A program made the translations under genes and the position numbers. Shown one piece after another: positions 23,118 to 30,256 of a stretch of 32,895 bases of DNA (positions are counted from its first letter, which is position 1; every line of letters starts with the position of its first letter). The notes under the pieces were generated by a model. The model searched no databases. It was not told the origin of the DNA and saw nothing but the letters and a program-made list of their open reading frames with translations. This DNA is from Thermoplasmata archaeon (GTDB lineage Archaea; Thermoplasmatota; Thermoplasmata; RBG-16-68-12), in NCBI GenBank assembly GCA_035632695.1, contig DASQGG010000203.1, positions 1 through 32,895 on the forward strand, read 5' to 3'.

Positions 23118-23912
23118 ATGGCCCTCATCCTGGAGACGCTCGCTCCGCCGGAGACGCGCCTCGAGGCGCGCAAGGCCCTGACGACCTCCGTGCCCACCCT
23201 GGATCGTCTCCTCGGATCCTTCGAGGCGGGCAGGGTCACGCTGATCGACAGCGGGAGCGACTTCGTGTTCCACCTCACCACGCTGCTGTGCGTGCGCGCG
23301 GTCATGGAGGGCGGGAGCGTGGTCTTCGTGGACGGCGGCAACTCCGTGGACCCCCACGGCATGGTCGCCCTTGGCAAGCGCGCCGGCCTGACGCGGGAGG
23401 AGATCCTCCCGCGCGTCCACGTGGCGCGGGCGTTCACCTGCCACCAGATGACCACATTACTATTGGACATGCTGGATAAAAAGCTCGAGGAAACCGACGC
23501 CGGACTCGCGGTCCTCGCCTGCCTCCCGGAGATGTACCTGGACGAGGACGTGGACGTCGGGGAGGCGCACGCGCTCTTCCAGCGCTCCGTGCGGGCCGTC
23601 CGCCAGACCGTCGCAGGCCGCGGGGTGGTCGGCCTCGTGACGAACGCGGGCCTGTCCAAGCTCTACCGCCGCCGCTCGATCCGGCGCCAGCTCTACGAGT
23701 CCGTGGACCGCGTGGTCCGCATCGCCCACGGCCGCGGCGGCGTCCTGATCACCCGCTCCGATTCCGACGCGGCGGAGTGGTACCGCCCCGTGCCCCCGGA
23801 TCAGCGCACCCTGGACGACTACGAGGACGCGCGGCCGAGGATCGTGGACCTCGCGGCCGTCGGCGAGCCGCGGCCGATCCGGAACGCGGAGCACATGCGA
23901 TTCTCCTGGTGA
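23118..23912 (+). CDS. RecA/RadB-fold protein lacking a Walker A motif
   Basis: 264 residues with a RecA-like core: SVPTLDRLLGSFEAGRVTLIDSGSDFVFHLTTLLCVRAVMEGGSVVFVDGGNSVDPHGMVALGKRAGL, then VHVARAFTCHQMTTLLLDML, a Walker B-like strand AGLAVLACLPEMYLDED, and a later strand GVVGLVTNAG. This follows the RadA/RadB/KaiC plan (entry helix, P-loop strand, VYIDTE-like second strand), but the site that should read GxxxxGKT is DSGSDFVFHL (44-53), so ATP binding by the usual loop is unlikely. The ATG at 23118 has a GGGAGG Shine-Dalgarno sequence 5 nt ahead. The promoter carries the same 20-bp element as xseAB and mre11, which suggests a role in recombination or repair, perhaps as a non-catalytic RadA partner (inference). 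Confidence 0.75.
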   Translation: MALILETLAPPETRLEARKALTTSVPTLDRLLGSFEAGRVTLIDSGSDFVFHLTTLLCVRAVMEGGSVVFVDGGNSVDPHGMVALGKRAGLTREEILPRVHVARAFTCHQMTTLLLDMLDKKLEETDAGLAVLACLPEMYLDEDVDVGEAHALFQRSVRAVRQTVAGRGVVGLVTNAGLSKLYRRRSIRRQLYESVDRVVRIAHGRGGVLITRSDSDAAEWYRPVPPDQRTLDDYEDARPRIVDLAAVGEPRPIRNAEHMRFSW

Positions 23913-23919
23913 CGTCGAA

Positions 23920-24558
23920 TCACGGGAACCCCGCGAACGCGGTCCAGGCGAGGTAGACCGCGAAGACGACGAGGACGGCGATGGAAAAGGCGAGGACGAT
24001 GTGGTACGTCCTCGCGTACCGCTGCTGGACTGCACGTAGGAGGTAGGGGAAGGCGCTGGTCCAGAGGAGCAGGCCCGCGAAGAAACCGACGAGGACAAGA
24101 GGACCGAGCTCGTCGATCAGGGCGATGCCCGCGGTGAGCCACCAGAGGATCGGGTACGGGCTCGTGAGGTTCGAGGCGACCCCGGTCACGTAGGAGGTCG
24201 CGTGCACGGTCCGCGGGGTGACGGTGACCACGGGCTCCGCCTTCCAGGCCTTCGCGGCGCCCCAGGCGAGGTAGGCCATCACGCCGGCTCCGAGGAGGGC
24301 GATCACGGGGAAAGCGGATCGCGCCTGGAGGAGGAAGGAGTGGGCAAGGGCGGACAGGGTGAGCCACAGGAGATCGACGGTCATCGCACCCAAGCCCACG
24401 AGGAAGCCCGCCCGCCAGGAGCGCGTCACGGCGTGCGAGGCAATGAGCGCGTTCACGGGTCCGGGCGGGGCGGCGAGAGAGAGGGCGAGGAGGACGCTGA
24501 TGCCCGCGCCCGCGAGGGCCTCGAGGACCACGCGACGCGATGGCGACCGGGACACATG
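23920..24558 (-). CDS. LysE/RhtB-family exporter
   Basis: About 212 residues with six hydrophobic segments and the family hallmark near the first helix: ISVLLALSLAAPPGPVNALIASHAVTRSWRAGFLVGLGAMTVDLLWL. Later segments include YVTGVASNLTSPYPILWWLTAGI, close to the LysE second signature (FLLNLxNPKxxLF). These transporters export amino acids or related small compounds. The GTG at 24558 was chosen because the first membrane helix follows about 15 residues later and the overall length becomes typical; the longer frame would run over the divergent epimerase promoter. CTTATG at 24575-24580 reads CATAAG on the minus strand 17-22 bp before the start and may serve both genes. The substrate is unknown. 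Confidence 0.82.
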   Translation of the reverse strand, partial: HVSRSPSRRVVLEALAGAGISVLLALSLAAPPGPVNALIASHAVTRSWRAGFLVGLGAMTVDLLWLTLSALAHSFLLQARSAFPVIALLGAGVMAYLAWGAAKAWKAEPVVTVTPRTVHATSYVTGVASNLTSPYPILWWLTAGIALIDELGPLVLVGFFAGLLLWTSAFPYLLRAVQQRYARTYHIVLAFSIAVLVVFAVYLAWTAFAGFP

Positions 24559-24573
24559 AACATCCCCGCGAAC

Positions 24574-24580
24574 CCTTATG
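24574..24580 (+). promoter_or_regulatory. TATA-like box of the isomerase-like gene
   Basis: CCTTATG, 25-31 bp before the GTG at 24605. The last ATG of this box is itself an in-frame ATG, which makes the start of the gene ambiguous. Confidence 0.4.
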
Positions 24581-24604
24581 CCGCCCGGGGCCATCGGCCG
24601 CGGC

Positions 24605-25339
24605 GTGCGCATCGGCGCGTCGACGTACAGCCGGGAGCCGTTCCCCAAGCAGATCGAGGAGGCCCGCGAGGCCGGGTACGACTACGTGGAGCTGGACCTG
24701 ACCTGGGTGAGCTGGGAGCCTCCCAAGCTGCGCGAGGAGGCGGAGGCGTTCATCAAAAAGATCCCCTTGGAGACCGCGCACTTCCCGCCGTCCCACTTCC
24801 GCACCGCCGATCTCGCGCGGTTCGCGGGCTTCATGGACGCCCTCGCGCCCGTAGGCATCCAGGTCTTCAACGTCCATTTCCTCCCGGCGCGCTCCGCGCC
24901 GACGGTCTCCGCGGACGCGAAGACGGCGTGGCTCGCGGATCTGGCGAAGGCGGCGAAGGAACGCGGAGTGACGGTCACGGTGGAGAACCTCGACGAGCCG
25001 CCGCAGGAGCTGCGCCGCGTGCTCGATGCGGTGCCCGACTTGCGGTTCTGCCTGGACCTTGGCCATGCGCACCTGGACAAGCGTGAGGACGGCGGTCGGA
25101 CGTACCTCGAGGCGCTCGGGGACCGCCTCGGGCTCGTCCATGTGCACGACAACCACGGCGGCCACGGGAAGGAGGGGGACGAGCACCTGCCGTTCGGGAA
25201 GGGGACGATCGACCTCGAACGGGACGTGCGCGCGCTCAAGATGCGCTACGACGGCCGCGCGACCCTGGAGATCTTCACAGGGACTCCGGACGACCGCAAA
25301 GCGTGCCTGCGGAAGATGCGGCGATGGGCGCGACCGTAG
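24605..25339 (+). CDS. Sugar-phosphate isomerase/epimerase-like TIM barrel (AP endonuclease family 2 fold)
   Basis: 244 residues of the xylose-isomerase-like barrel. It starts VRIGASTYSREPFPKQIEEAREAGYDYVELDL, and metal-ligand candidates appear in order: Glu in VTVENLDEPP, Asp/His in FCLDLGHAHLD, His in GLVHVHDNHG and Glu in ATLEIFTG. These match the metal site of sugar isomerases and endonuclease IV, but the lack of the nine-ligand endonuclease IV set and the general pattern favour an isomerase/epimerase. The GTG at 24605 was chosen by alignment to the first strand and by the 25-31 bp spacing from the TATA-like box; the ATG at 24578 would add nine residues. Divergent from the LysE-type exporter. 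The substrate is unknown. Confidence 0.8.
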   Translation: MRIGASTYSREPFPKQIEEAREAGYDYVELDLTWVSWEPPKLREEAEAFIKKIPLETAHFPPSHFRTADLARFAGFMDALAPVGIQVFNVHFLPARSAPTVSADAKTAWLADLAKAAKERGVTVTVENLDEPPQELRRVLDAVPDLRFCLDLGHAHLDKREDGGRTYLEALGDRLGLVHVHDNHGGHGKEGDEHLPFGKGTIDLERDVRALKMRYDGRATLEIFTGTPDDRKACLRKMRRWARP

Positions 25340-25357
25340 CGTGACCGGAGCCTCGGG

Positions 25358-26242
25358 TCACCTACCCGCCACGCAGACCAAGACCTCAGAGGAAACGATC
25401 AGCTCCGATACGTTGAAGGACGAGGCCACGCGGGCGGCCAATTCGCGCCGGAACGCAGCTCGCGCATCCGAGCTCATCGCAGTCAACTCCTGGCCGACGT
25501 CCCCGAAGGCGGCCATGTATCCGATGTACGAGTCGATGGAGGGGAAAACGCGGGTAAGGGTCTCGGGAGCGCAACGGACCACCTCGAAACCCGCCTCCTC
25601 AATGAGGGGGCGCACGGTCTTCGGGTCCCCCGCCTGCGCCATGGGGCTTTCGCGCAGGACACGGCGCGCCTCCCGAATCCGCTCGACGCCGGGCGGGCGC
25701 TGGGCACTGCGGAACCGCTCGAGGATTTCGAAGAAGGCGCGGCCCGTCGGAGTCCCCTTCCCCGTCCACTCGACGAACGCGAACCGACCCCCAGCCCGCA
25801 GCACCCGGTGAACCTGGCGGAAACAGGAACCCCAATCGAAGAAGGGCAAACCCAGGCACGAGACGGCGGTGTCGAAGGAGGCCTCGGGGTACGCAACACG
25901 CCGCACGTCCATCACGCGGAATACCGCATTGCCAACCCCGGCAGCCGCCGCCCTCGATTGGGCGACCGCGATCATGCCCTCCGCCACGTCGATTCCGACC
26001 ACGCACCCGGGGATGCCAACCCGCCGAGCCGCTTCCAGGGTCAGATCCCCGGCACCGCAGCCGATGTCCAAGACCCGTTCTCCCGGTCGTGGGTTGGCTG
26101 CGTCCAGCACCCGCTGCACGAAGGGGGCATGGTACCGAGCCACGGAGGACTCGTATCCGGGGGCCATGCGGCTGAACTCCTCGGCGAGAACCCCCGCGGC
26201 CTCCTCCAGGTCCACATGTGACGAAGAGACCAGGGGGCCCAT
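25358..26242 (-). CDS. Class I SAM-dependent methyltransferase (UbiE-like)
   Basis: 294 residues. Motif I is ERVLDIGCGAGDLTLEAARR (about residues 55-74), then the acidic end of strand 2 (CVVGIDVAEGMIAVAQ), motif II-like FRVMDVRRVAYPEASFDTAVSCLGLPFFD, and motif III LRAGGRFAFVEWTG. This is the UbiE/Coq5 type, which acts on small molecules such as quinone precursors or lipids. The C-terminal 120 residues form the helical substrate cap. The ATG at 26242 lies 24-30 bp downstream of a minus-strand CTTAAAC box inside a 9-bp inverted repeat, which suggests repressor control. It converges on the isomerase-like gene with an 18-bp gap. The substrate cannot be inferred. Confidence 0.85.
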   Translation of the reverse strand: MGPLVSSSHVDLEEAAGVLAEEFSRMAPGYESSVARYHAPFVQRVLDAANPRPGERVLDIGCGAGDLTLEAARRVGIPGCVVGIDVAEGMIAVAQSRAAAAGVGNAVFRVMDVRRVAYPEASFDTAVSCLGLPFFDWGSCFRQVHRVLRAGGRFAFVEWTGKGTPTGRAFFEILERFRSAQRPPGVERIREARRVLRESPMAQAGDPKTVRPLIEEAGFEVVRCAPETLTRVFPSIDSYIGYMAAFGDVGQELTAMSSDARAAFRRELAARVASSFNVSELIVSSEVLVCVAGR

Positions 26243-26259
26243 AGTCCTGTCTGGGCCAT

Positions 26260-26281
26260 ATCAACCTTGTTTAAGGTTGAT
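26260..26281. promoter_or_regulatory. Inverted-repeat operator candidate
   Basis: Perfect 9-bp arms ATCAACCTT (26260-26268) and AAGGTTGAT (26273-26281) with a GTTT spacer. The repeat covers the minus-strand TATA-like CTTAAAC of the methyltransferase gene and ends 9 bp before the CACTTTC element on the other side, so a dimeric regulator bound here would block or link both divergent promoters. Confidence 0.5.
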
Positions 26282-26290
26282 TTGAAGAGA

Positions 26291-26310
26291 CACTTTCGCG
26301 GACCCCTCCC
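26291..26310 (+). promoter_or_regulatory. Repair-regulon element, copy 3 (DUF8156-like/GNAT genes)
   Basis: CACTTTCGCGGACCCCTCCC, 11 bp before a CTTATG box and 59 bp from motif start to the ATG. It is part of a 27-bp perfect direct repeat with 27085-27111. Confidence 0.6.
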
Positions 26311-26317
26311 CCGCATC
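26291..26317 (+). repeat. 27-bp perfect direct repeat, first copy
   Basis: Identical to 27085-27111. It starts with CACTTTCGCGGA and ends with CCGCATC. The two copies flank the DUF8156-like and GNAT genes, so the repeat may mark a duplication or an insertion of the two genes between polB and its promoter. Confidence 0.85.
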
Positions 26318-26321
26318 CCCC

Positions 26322-26327
26322 CTTATG
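26322..26327 (+). promoter_or_regulatory. TATA-like box of the DUF8156-like gene
   Basis: CTTATG, 23-28 bp before the ATG at 26350, which predicts a leaderless transcript. Confidence 0.45.
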
Positions 26328-26349
26328 GTCCCGGGACCATGGTCTCCGG

Positions 26350-26646
26350 ATGGGTCGCACGATCCCGACGTACCGCCTCCACCTCGAGTCCATCCTGAAC
26401 GACTGGATGGACTACCGCCGCGCCCTGCGGGAGAGGGACCGGGGAGCCTTCGACGGCCTCCTGAGCAAGGCACGGCAGCACGCCAGTGCGGCGAGCTACT
26501 CCGCACACCTCGATCCGACGGACCAAGCGTTCCTGTCCATCCTCCTGGAGATGGAGAAGGAGCTCGAGGCCTTGAGGTCGCGACGCGAACGTTCTTCCGC
26601 GCCCGAGGGTTCGGCGCCCCGTGAACCTCCGGGAGACGCGACCTGA
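26350..26646 (+). CDS. Small conserved archaeal protein, DUF8156-like
   Basis: 98 residues, mostly helical: MGRTIPTYRLHLESILNDWM, then YRRALRERDRGAFDGLLSKARQHASAASYSAHLDPTDQAFLSILLEMEKELEALR and a disordered tail. The opening GRT.PT.R, the central RRALR..D...FD.L...AR.HA and the SILL..EKE.E.LR end agree with a small archaeal family I recall as DUF8156; that name is from memory and should be checked. No enzymatic motif is visible. Its promoter carries the CACTTTC element. It overlaps the next gene (GNAT) by 26 bp and precedes polB, so it probably belongs to a polymerase/repair transcription unit. A role as a polymerase accessory protein is only inference. Confidence 0.75.
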   Translation: MGRTIPTYRLHLESILNDWMDYRRALRERDRGAFDGLLSKARQHASAASYSAHLDPTDQAFLSILLEMEKELEALRSRRERSSAPEGSAPREPPGDAT

Positions 26647-27136
26647 GGACCGGGCCGCGATCAAACGGATCTCGCGCGCCTCCTTCGACCGCGTGTACGC
26701 GTTCTTCTCCATCCGCGGCAGCCGCGGGGGATGGCTTCAGCTTGTCGCCGAGGAGGACGGCGCGGTGGTCGGCTTCCTGGAAGGCCGTCTCTTCGACGGC
26801 CAACCTCCGATCGGCTACGTGTACTTCGTCGCGGTGGACCCGGGGCGCCGGAGACAACACGCGGCTCGGCTCCTCGTGGAGGAATCCTTGCGGAGGTTCG
26901 AGTCCCGCGGAACCACGCGGGTCTTCGCCGCGGTCCCGGGGGACAATGAGGCCTCCATGGGACTCTTCCGGTCTCTCGGATTCCAGGAGGCCCCGCGAGG
27001 AGCCATGTGGCGCTGGTACCGCTTCCGAAGCATCGCGGTCCAGATGAGCATGATGATCGCGCCGCACGAGGTCCTGCTCGTGCGCACTTTCGCGGACCCC
27101 TCCCCCGCATCGAACCAAGAGCCCCCTCGACCCTGA
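26621..27136 (+). CDS. GNAT-family N-acetyltransferase
   Basis: 171 residues from a GTG that overlaps the previous gene by 26 bp. The GNAT order is clear: NLRETRPEDRAAIKRISRASFDRVY (first strand and helix), LVAEEDGAVVGFLEGRLF, IGYVYFVAVDPGRRRQHAARLLVEESLRRF (motif A, though the usual R/QxxGxG/A turn reads RRRQHAA), then TTRVFAAVPGDNEASMGLFRSLGFQEA (motif B). It may acetylate a protein or a small molecule. The last 25 residues are encoded by a repeat of the upstream promoter sequence and probably are not part of the fold. The stop TGA is followed in the same frame by the polB frame with no other stop between them. Confidence 0.85.
   Translation: MNLRETRPEDRAAIKRISRASFDRVYAFFSIRGSRGGWLQLVAEEDGAVVGFLEGRLFDGQPPIGYVYFVAVDPGRRRQHAARLLVEESLRRFESRGTTRVFAAVPGDNEASMGLFRSLGFQEAPRGAMWRWYRFRSIAVQMSMMIAPHEVLLVRTFADPSPASNQEPPRP
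27085..27104 (+). promoter_or_regulatory. Repair-regulon element, copy 4 (polB)
   Basis: The same 20 bases as at 26291-26310, lying inside the last codons of the GNAT gene, 73 bp before the inferred polB start. No TATA-like box is evident after it, so it may be a relic of an ancestral polB promoter or an internal promoter. Confidence 0.45.
27085..27111 (+). repeat. 27-bp perfect direct repeat, second copy
   Basis: Identical to 26291-26317. This copy encodes the last part of the GNAT frame, so it is read as protein as well as being a candidate regulatory site. Confidence 0.85.
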
Positions 27137-27157
27137 GGAGCCGTCCGGGGGAGTCCA

Positions 27158-30016
27158 CTGCACGGATGGATCATCGACGCGTACGCGGACTACGACAGGG
27201 ACTCCGTGGTCCTCCGACTCTGGAACGAGGAGGGGGCGCACCGCATCGAGGACCCGCACTTCGTGCCCTCCTTCTTCCTGCACGCGACGCCGAGCGAGCT
27301 CCCCGCGCTCCGTCGGCGCATCGAGATCCTCGACGGCGTGCGCGAGGTCCGCGAGGTCGAGCGGCGCATCGCCCTCGAGGACGACGACGCCAAGCCCGTC
27401 CTCGAGATCGTGCCGCGGCACTACCGCGACCTGGCGAAGGTCGCCCGCATCCTCGACTCGAACGGCGGCTACGTGGACCATCGCCTCTTCGACGTCGACT
27501 TGAGGTTCAGCCAGCGCTACGCGATTGAGCACGACATCTTTCCCATGGGCCTCGTGCGCCATGCGAACGACGTGTGGCGGGCGGAGGAGGAGCACTTCGC
27601 CCTCGATTATCCCCTTCCGCAGCTGAGACGGTCCCTCCTTGACCTCCACGTGGACAACCCCGCGGGCATGCCGCGGATGCAGGACAAGCTCCTCGGGGCG
27701 CGCGTGGACGACGTCGAGATCGACGGGAGCGAGGAGGCCATCCTGCGCGGAATTGACGAGGTTGTCCGCTCGAAGAACCCGGACATCCTGATGACGGACG
27801 GCGGGGACGCCTTCGTCATGCCCTACCTCGCCCGGAAGGCCGCGGAGCTCGACGTGAATTTGCAGCTCGGCCGCGACGCGGACACGTTCGCGGAAAAGAA
27901 GGCAAAGTCCTACTTCACGTACGGGAAGATCGTCTACAAGCCGGGGCAGTACATCCTGCGCGGGCGACTGCACCTGGACCGCGGGCACTTCGCGTTCCGC
28001 GAGAGCGACTTCGCGGGACTCGCGGAACTCTCGCGCCTGTCGACGCTCACGCCGCAGGAGCAGGCGCGGCTCACGCCGGGCACGGCGATCACCGCGATGC
28101 AGGTGAACCAGGCGCACAAGGACGGCTGCCTCGCGGTCTGGAAGAAGAACCGCCCGGAGGAGTTCAAGAGCGCCGAGTATCTGCTGCGCGGAGACCGTGG
28201 CGGGTTCATCTTCGAGCCCGAGGTCGGATTGCACGAGGGCCTCTACGAGCTCGATTTCTTCGCGCTCTATCCAAATATCATGGTGAAGTTCAACATCTCA
28301 CCCGAGACGTTGGATTGCTCCTGCTGCGAGTCGGAGGGGCTCCCCGTCCCGGAACTGAAATACCATCTGTGCACGCGGCGGATCGGGCTGATCCCGCGAG
28401 TGCTCAAACCTGTGGTCGAGCGGCGGCACTACTACAAGAAGATGAAGAAAGAATCAGGACCTCTCCAGGAAATCTACAAGGGTCGCGACACGATTCTCAA
28501 ATGGCTTCTGGTCACCTGCTTCAGCAACGAAACCATCATCCCGCATTGGCAAGGCAACGAGCTCCGATTCCAACGCATCGCTTCCATCGTGAATCGATAC
28601 ATCCCAGAGGGGACAGGGCTTGTTGATTGCCTAGACGACCTTTGGGTACTCAGCTGCACGACAGACCAAAAACCCGTCAAGAAACGGATTGCACGGGTCC
28701 TGAAAGCTGAGGCGCCCGAGTCCCTATTAAGAGTCGGAATCGAAGGGAATCGGAATCTATTCGTGACACCGAACCACGAGTTTTTCTTCTATGACAGGGG
28801 GAAACGCTTCGCGGTGAAACGCGCCGACGAACTCGTGCTGGGAGATCTCATTCCCGTTTTCCCAGATCCGTGGAACAATGAAATTGCTTACACAGGTCAG
28901 CGAACGCCGCACCGTTCTCCCGTCGTGTCCGTCGACAAAGTTCCGTACTCCCATCCGTTCGTGTATTGTTTTCAGGTCGACGGCGAACTCCATGGATTCG
29001 TGACAACCGATGGGGCTCTGATACCCCAGTGCTTCGGGTACACTGGCTACAAAAATGCCCGCTTCGGCCGCATCGAGTGCCACGAGGCCATCAACGCCTA
29101 TGCGCGCGACATCCTCGTCCACTCCATGGAGATCGCAGAGTCCCATCGCCACGAGGTCGTGCACGGCATCGTCGACTCGCTCTGGCTTCGACCTAAGCTT
29201 GACGCGGACCCAATCGAGAAGGTTCAGGACCACATCGCCGGCTCCACGGGCCTCCCCATCGAGCTCGAGGGCCGCTACAAGTGGATCGTCTTCCTCCCCT
29301 GCAAGACGACCGGCGTGGGCGCACTGAACCGCTACTACGGCCTGTACGACCATGACGAGTTCAAGCTCCGCGGGATTGAGTTGCGGAAGCACGACACGCC
29401 GGAGTTCATCAACATCGCCCAGGAGGCCATGCTCGGCGAGCTGAGCCTCGCCTCGAACGCGGCAGAGTTCCACGAGCGCATCCCCCGCGCGGTCAACATC
29501 CTCCGCTGGACCGCGAAGCGCGTCCTAGACCGCGCGATTCCCGTCCACCAGTTCGTCCTCACGAAGAACGTCTCCCGCACCCTGCCCGAGTACGTCGTCC
29601 TCACGTCGACCGCGGCCGCCTTGAAGCAGATGGAGAAACGCGGCTTCACGGTCGAGCCCGGCGAGACCGTGCGGTACGTCCTCCTCGACGTCCGTGCGCG
29701 GGAGTCCGAACGCAAGGTGCGCGTCGCCGAGTTCCTCCAGGGGGACGAGGCCGTGGACGCGTGGGAGTACATCCGTCTCCTGTGCCGCTCCGGGCAGACC
29801 CTCCTCGCCCCTTTCGGCGTCACGGAGGAGGACCTCTTCGCGAGCTGCCGGGACCTCTCCGACGTCGTCGCTCCGGGCATGCCCCAGGAGATCGAGGTCA
29901 AGGACCCGGGCCGCGGGTACGGGCACAGCCGCGCGCGCGGGGGCGTCGGATACACCCACCAGTGGCGCATCGTGGAGGACGAGGGCGAGCCTGGAGAGAT
30001 CCCCGTCGAGGGCTGA
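27158..30016 (+). CDS. polB: Family-B DNA polymerase with a mini-intein
   Basis: A PolB-type polymerase, possibly of the divergent PolB2-like group. Motif A is ELDFFALYPNIM (Asp about 366). Motif B is ILKWLLVTC|FGYTGYKNARFG, split by an intein. Motif C is HGIVDSLWL (Asp about 673, or 502 after splicing) where active polymerases have YGDTDS, so the first Asp is missing. The N-terminal exonuclease region keeps TDGGDAFVMPYL but no clear DIE motif, so proofreading is doubtful. The first conserved strand GWIIDAYADYDRD lies upstream of the first GTG (27206), so translation must begin earlier. The best candidate is a CTG at 27158, 4 nt after a GGGGAG Shine-Dalgarno-like run; no ATG, GTG or TTG is available in frame between the GNAT stop and 27206. 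The mature length would be about 781 residues. Confidence 0.85.
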   Translation: MHGWIIDAYADYDRDSVVLRLWNEEGAHRIEDPHFVPSFFLHATPSELPALRRRIEILDGVREVREVERRIALEDDDAKPVLEIVPRHYRDLAKVARILDSNGGYVDHRLFDVDLRFSQRYAIEHDIFPMGLVRHANDVWRAEEEHFALDYPLPQLRRSLLDLHVDNPAGMPRMQDKLLGARVDDVEIDGSEEAILRGIDEVVRSKNPDILMTDGGDAFVMPYLARKAAELDVNLQLGRDADTFAEKKAKSYFTYGKIVYKPGQYILRGRLHLDRGHFAFRESDFAGLAELSRLSTLTPQEQARLTPGTAITAMQVNQAHKDGCLAVWKKNRPEEFKSAEYLLRGDRGGFIFEPEVGLHEGLYELDFFALYPNIMVKFNISPETLDCSCCESEGLPVPELKYHLCTRRIGLIPRVLKPVVERRHYYKKMKKESGPLQEIYKGRDTILKWLLVTCFSNETIIPHWQGNELRFQRIASIVNRYIPEGTGLVDCLDDLWVLSCTTDQKPVKKRIARVLKAEAPESLLRVGIEGNRNLFVTPNHEFFFYDRGKRFAVKRADELVLGDLIPVFPDPWNNEIAYTGQRTPHRSPVVSVDKVPYSHPFVYCFQVDGELHGFVTTDGALIPQCFGYTGYKNARFGRIECHEAINAYARDILVHSMEIAESHRHEVVHGIVDSLWLRPKLDADPIEKVQDHIAGSTGLPIELEGRYKWIVFLPCKTTGVGALNRYYGLYDHDEFKLRGIELRKHDTPEFINIAQEAMLGELSLASNAAEFHERIPRAVNILRWTAKRVLDRAIPVHQFVLTKNVSRTLPEYVVLTSTAAALKQMEKRGFTVEPGETVRYVLLDVRARESERKVRVAEFLQGDEAVDAWEYIRLLCRSGQTLLAPFGVTEEDLFASCRDLSDVVAPGMPQEIEVKDPGRGYGHSRARGGVGYTHQWRIVEDEGEPGEIPVEG
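28517..29029 (+). other. Mini-intein in PolB motif B
   Basis: 171 codons that interrupt the polymerase active-site helix. The first residues CFSNETIIPHW fit intein block A (Cys1). The stretch LLRVGIEGNRNLFVTPNHEFFFYD has the TPxH of block B. VYCFQVDGELHGFVTTDGALIPQ fits blocks F and G. The next residue, Cys of the C-extein CFGYTGY, is the required +1 nucleophile. The usual His-Asn end is replaced by Pro-Gln, so splicing may use a variant mechanism or be slow. There is no room for a homing endonuclease. Codon use is AT-richer than the extein (CTATTAAGA, GAAATTGCTTAC), which suggests horizontal arrival. Boundaries were set by restoring the polymerase motif. Confidence 0.85.
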
Positions 30017-30031
30017 CGCCGCCCGAGGGGC

Positions 30032-30256
30032 TCACTCGAGCTGCAGCGGTTCTTCCTGGAGTCCGTCCGTCGCGGCGACGAGCTTGGTCACGCGCTGCTC
30101 CGCCTGGGCCAGCATGCCGTGGCACCGGCGGTACAGGGCGAGTCCTTCCTCGAAGACGGCGAGGGCGCGGTCCAGCGGCACGTCGCCGCGGGAGAGCTCC
30201 TCGACCTTGGCCTCGAGGGCCGCAAGGGCGTCCTCGAACGAGTTCGGGTCCGTCAT
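30032..30256 (-). CDS. xseB: Exonuclease VII small subunit
   Basis: 74 residues with the XseB signature FEDALAALEAKVEELSRGDVPLDRALAVFEEGLALYRRCHGML, a two-helix protein that binds along the XseA coiled coil. The start ATG overlaps the xseA stop by 4 bp, the normal XseA-XseB coupling. The length is typical. Exonuclease VII degrades single-stranded DNA from both ends into oligonucleotides. It is common in bacteria and patchy in archaea, so gene transfer from bacteria in the past is likely. It converges on polB across 15 bp. Confidence 0.92.
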   Translation of the reverse strand: MTDPNSFEDALAALEAKVEELSRGDVPLDRALAVFEEGLALYRRCHGMLAQAEQRVTKLVAATDGLQEEPLQLE

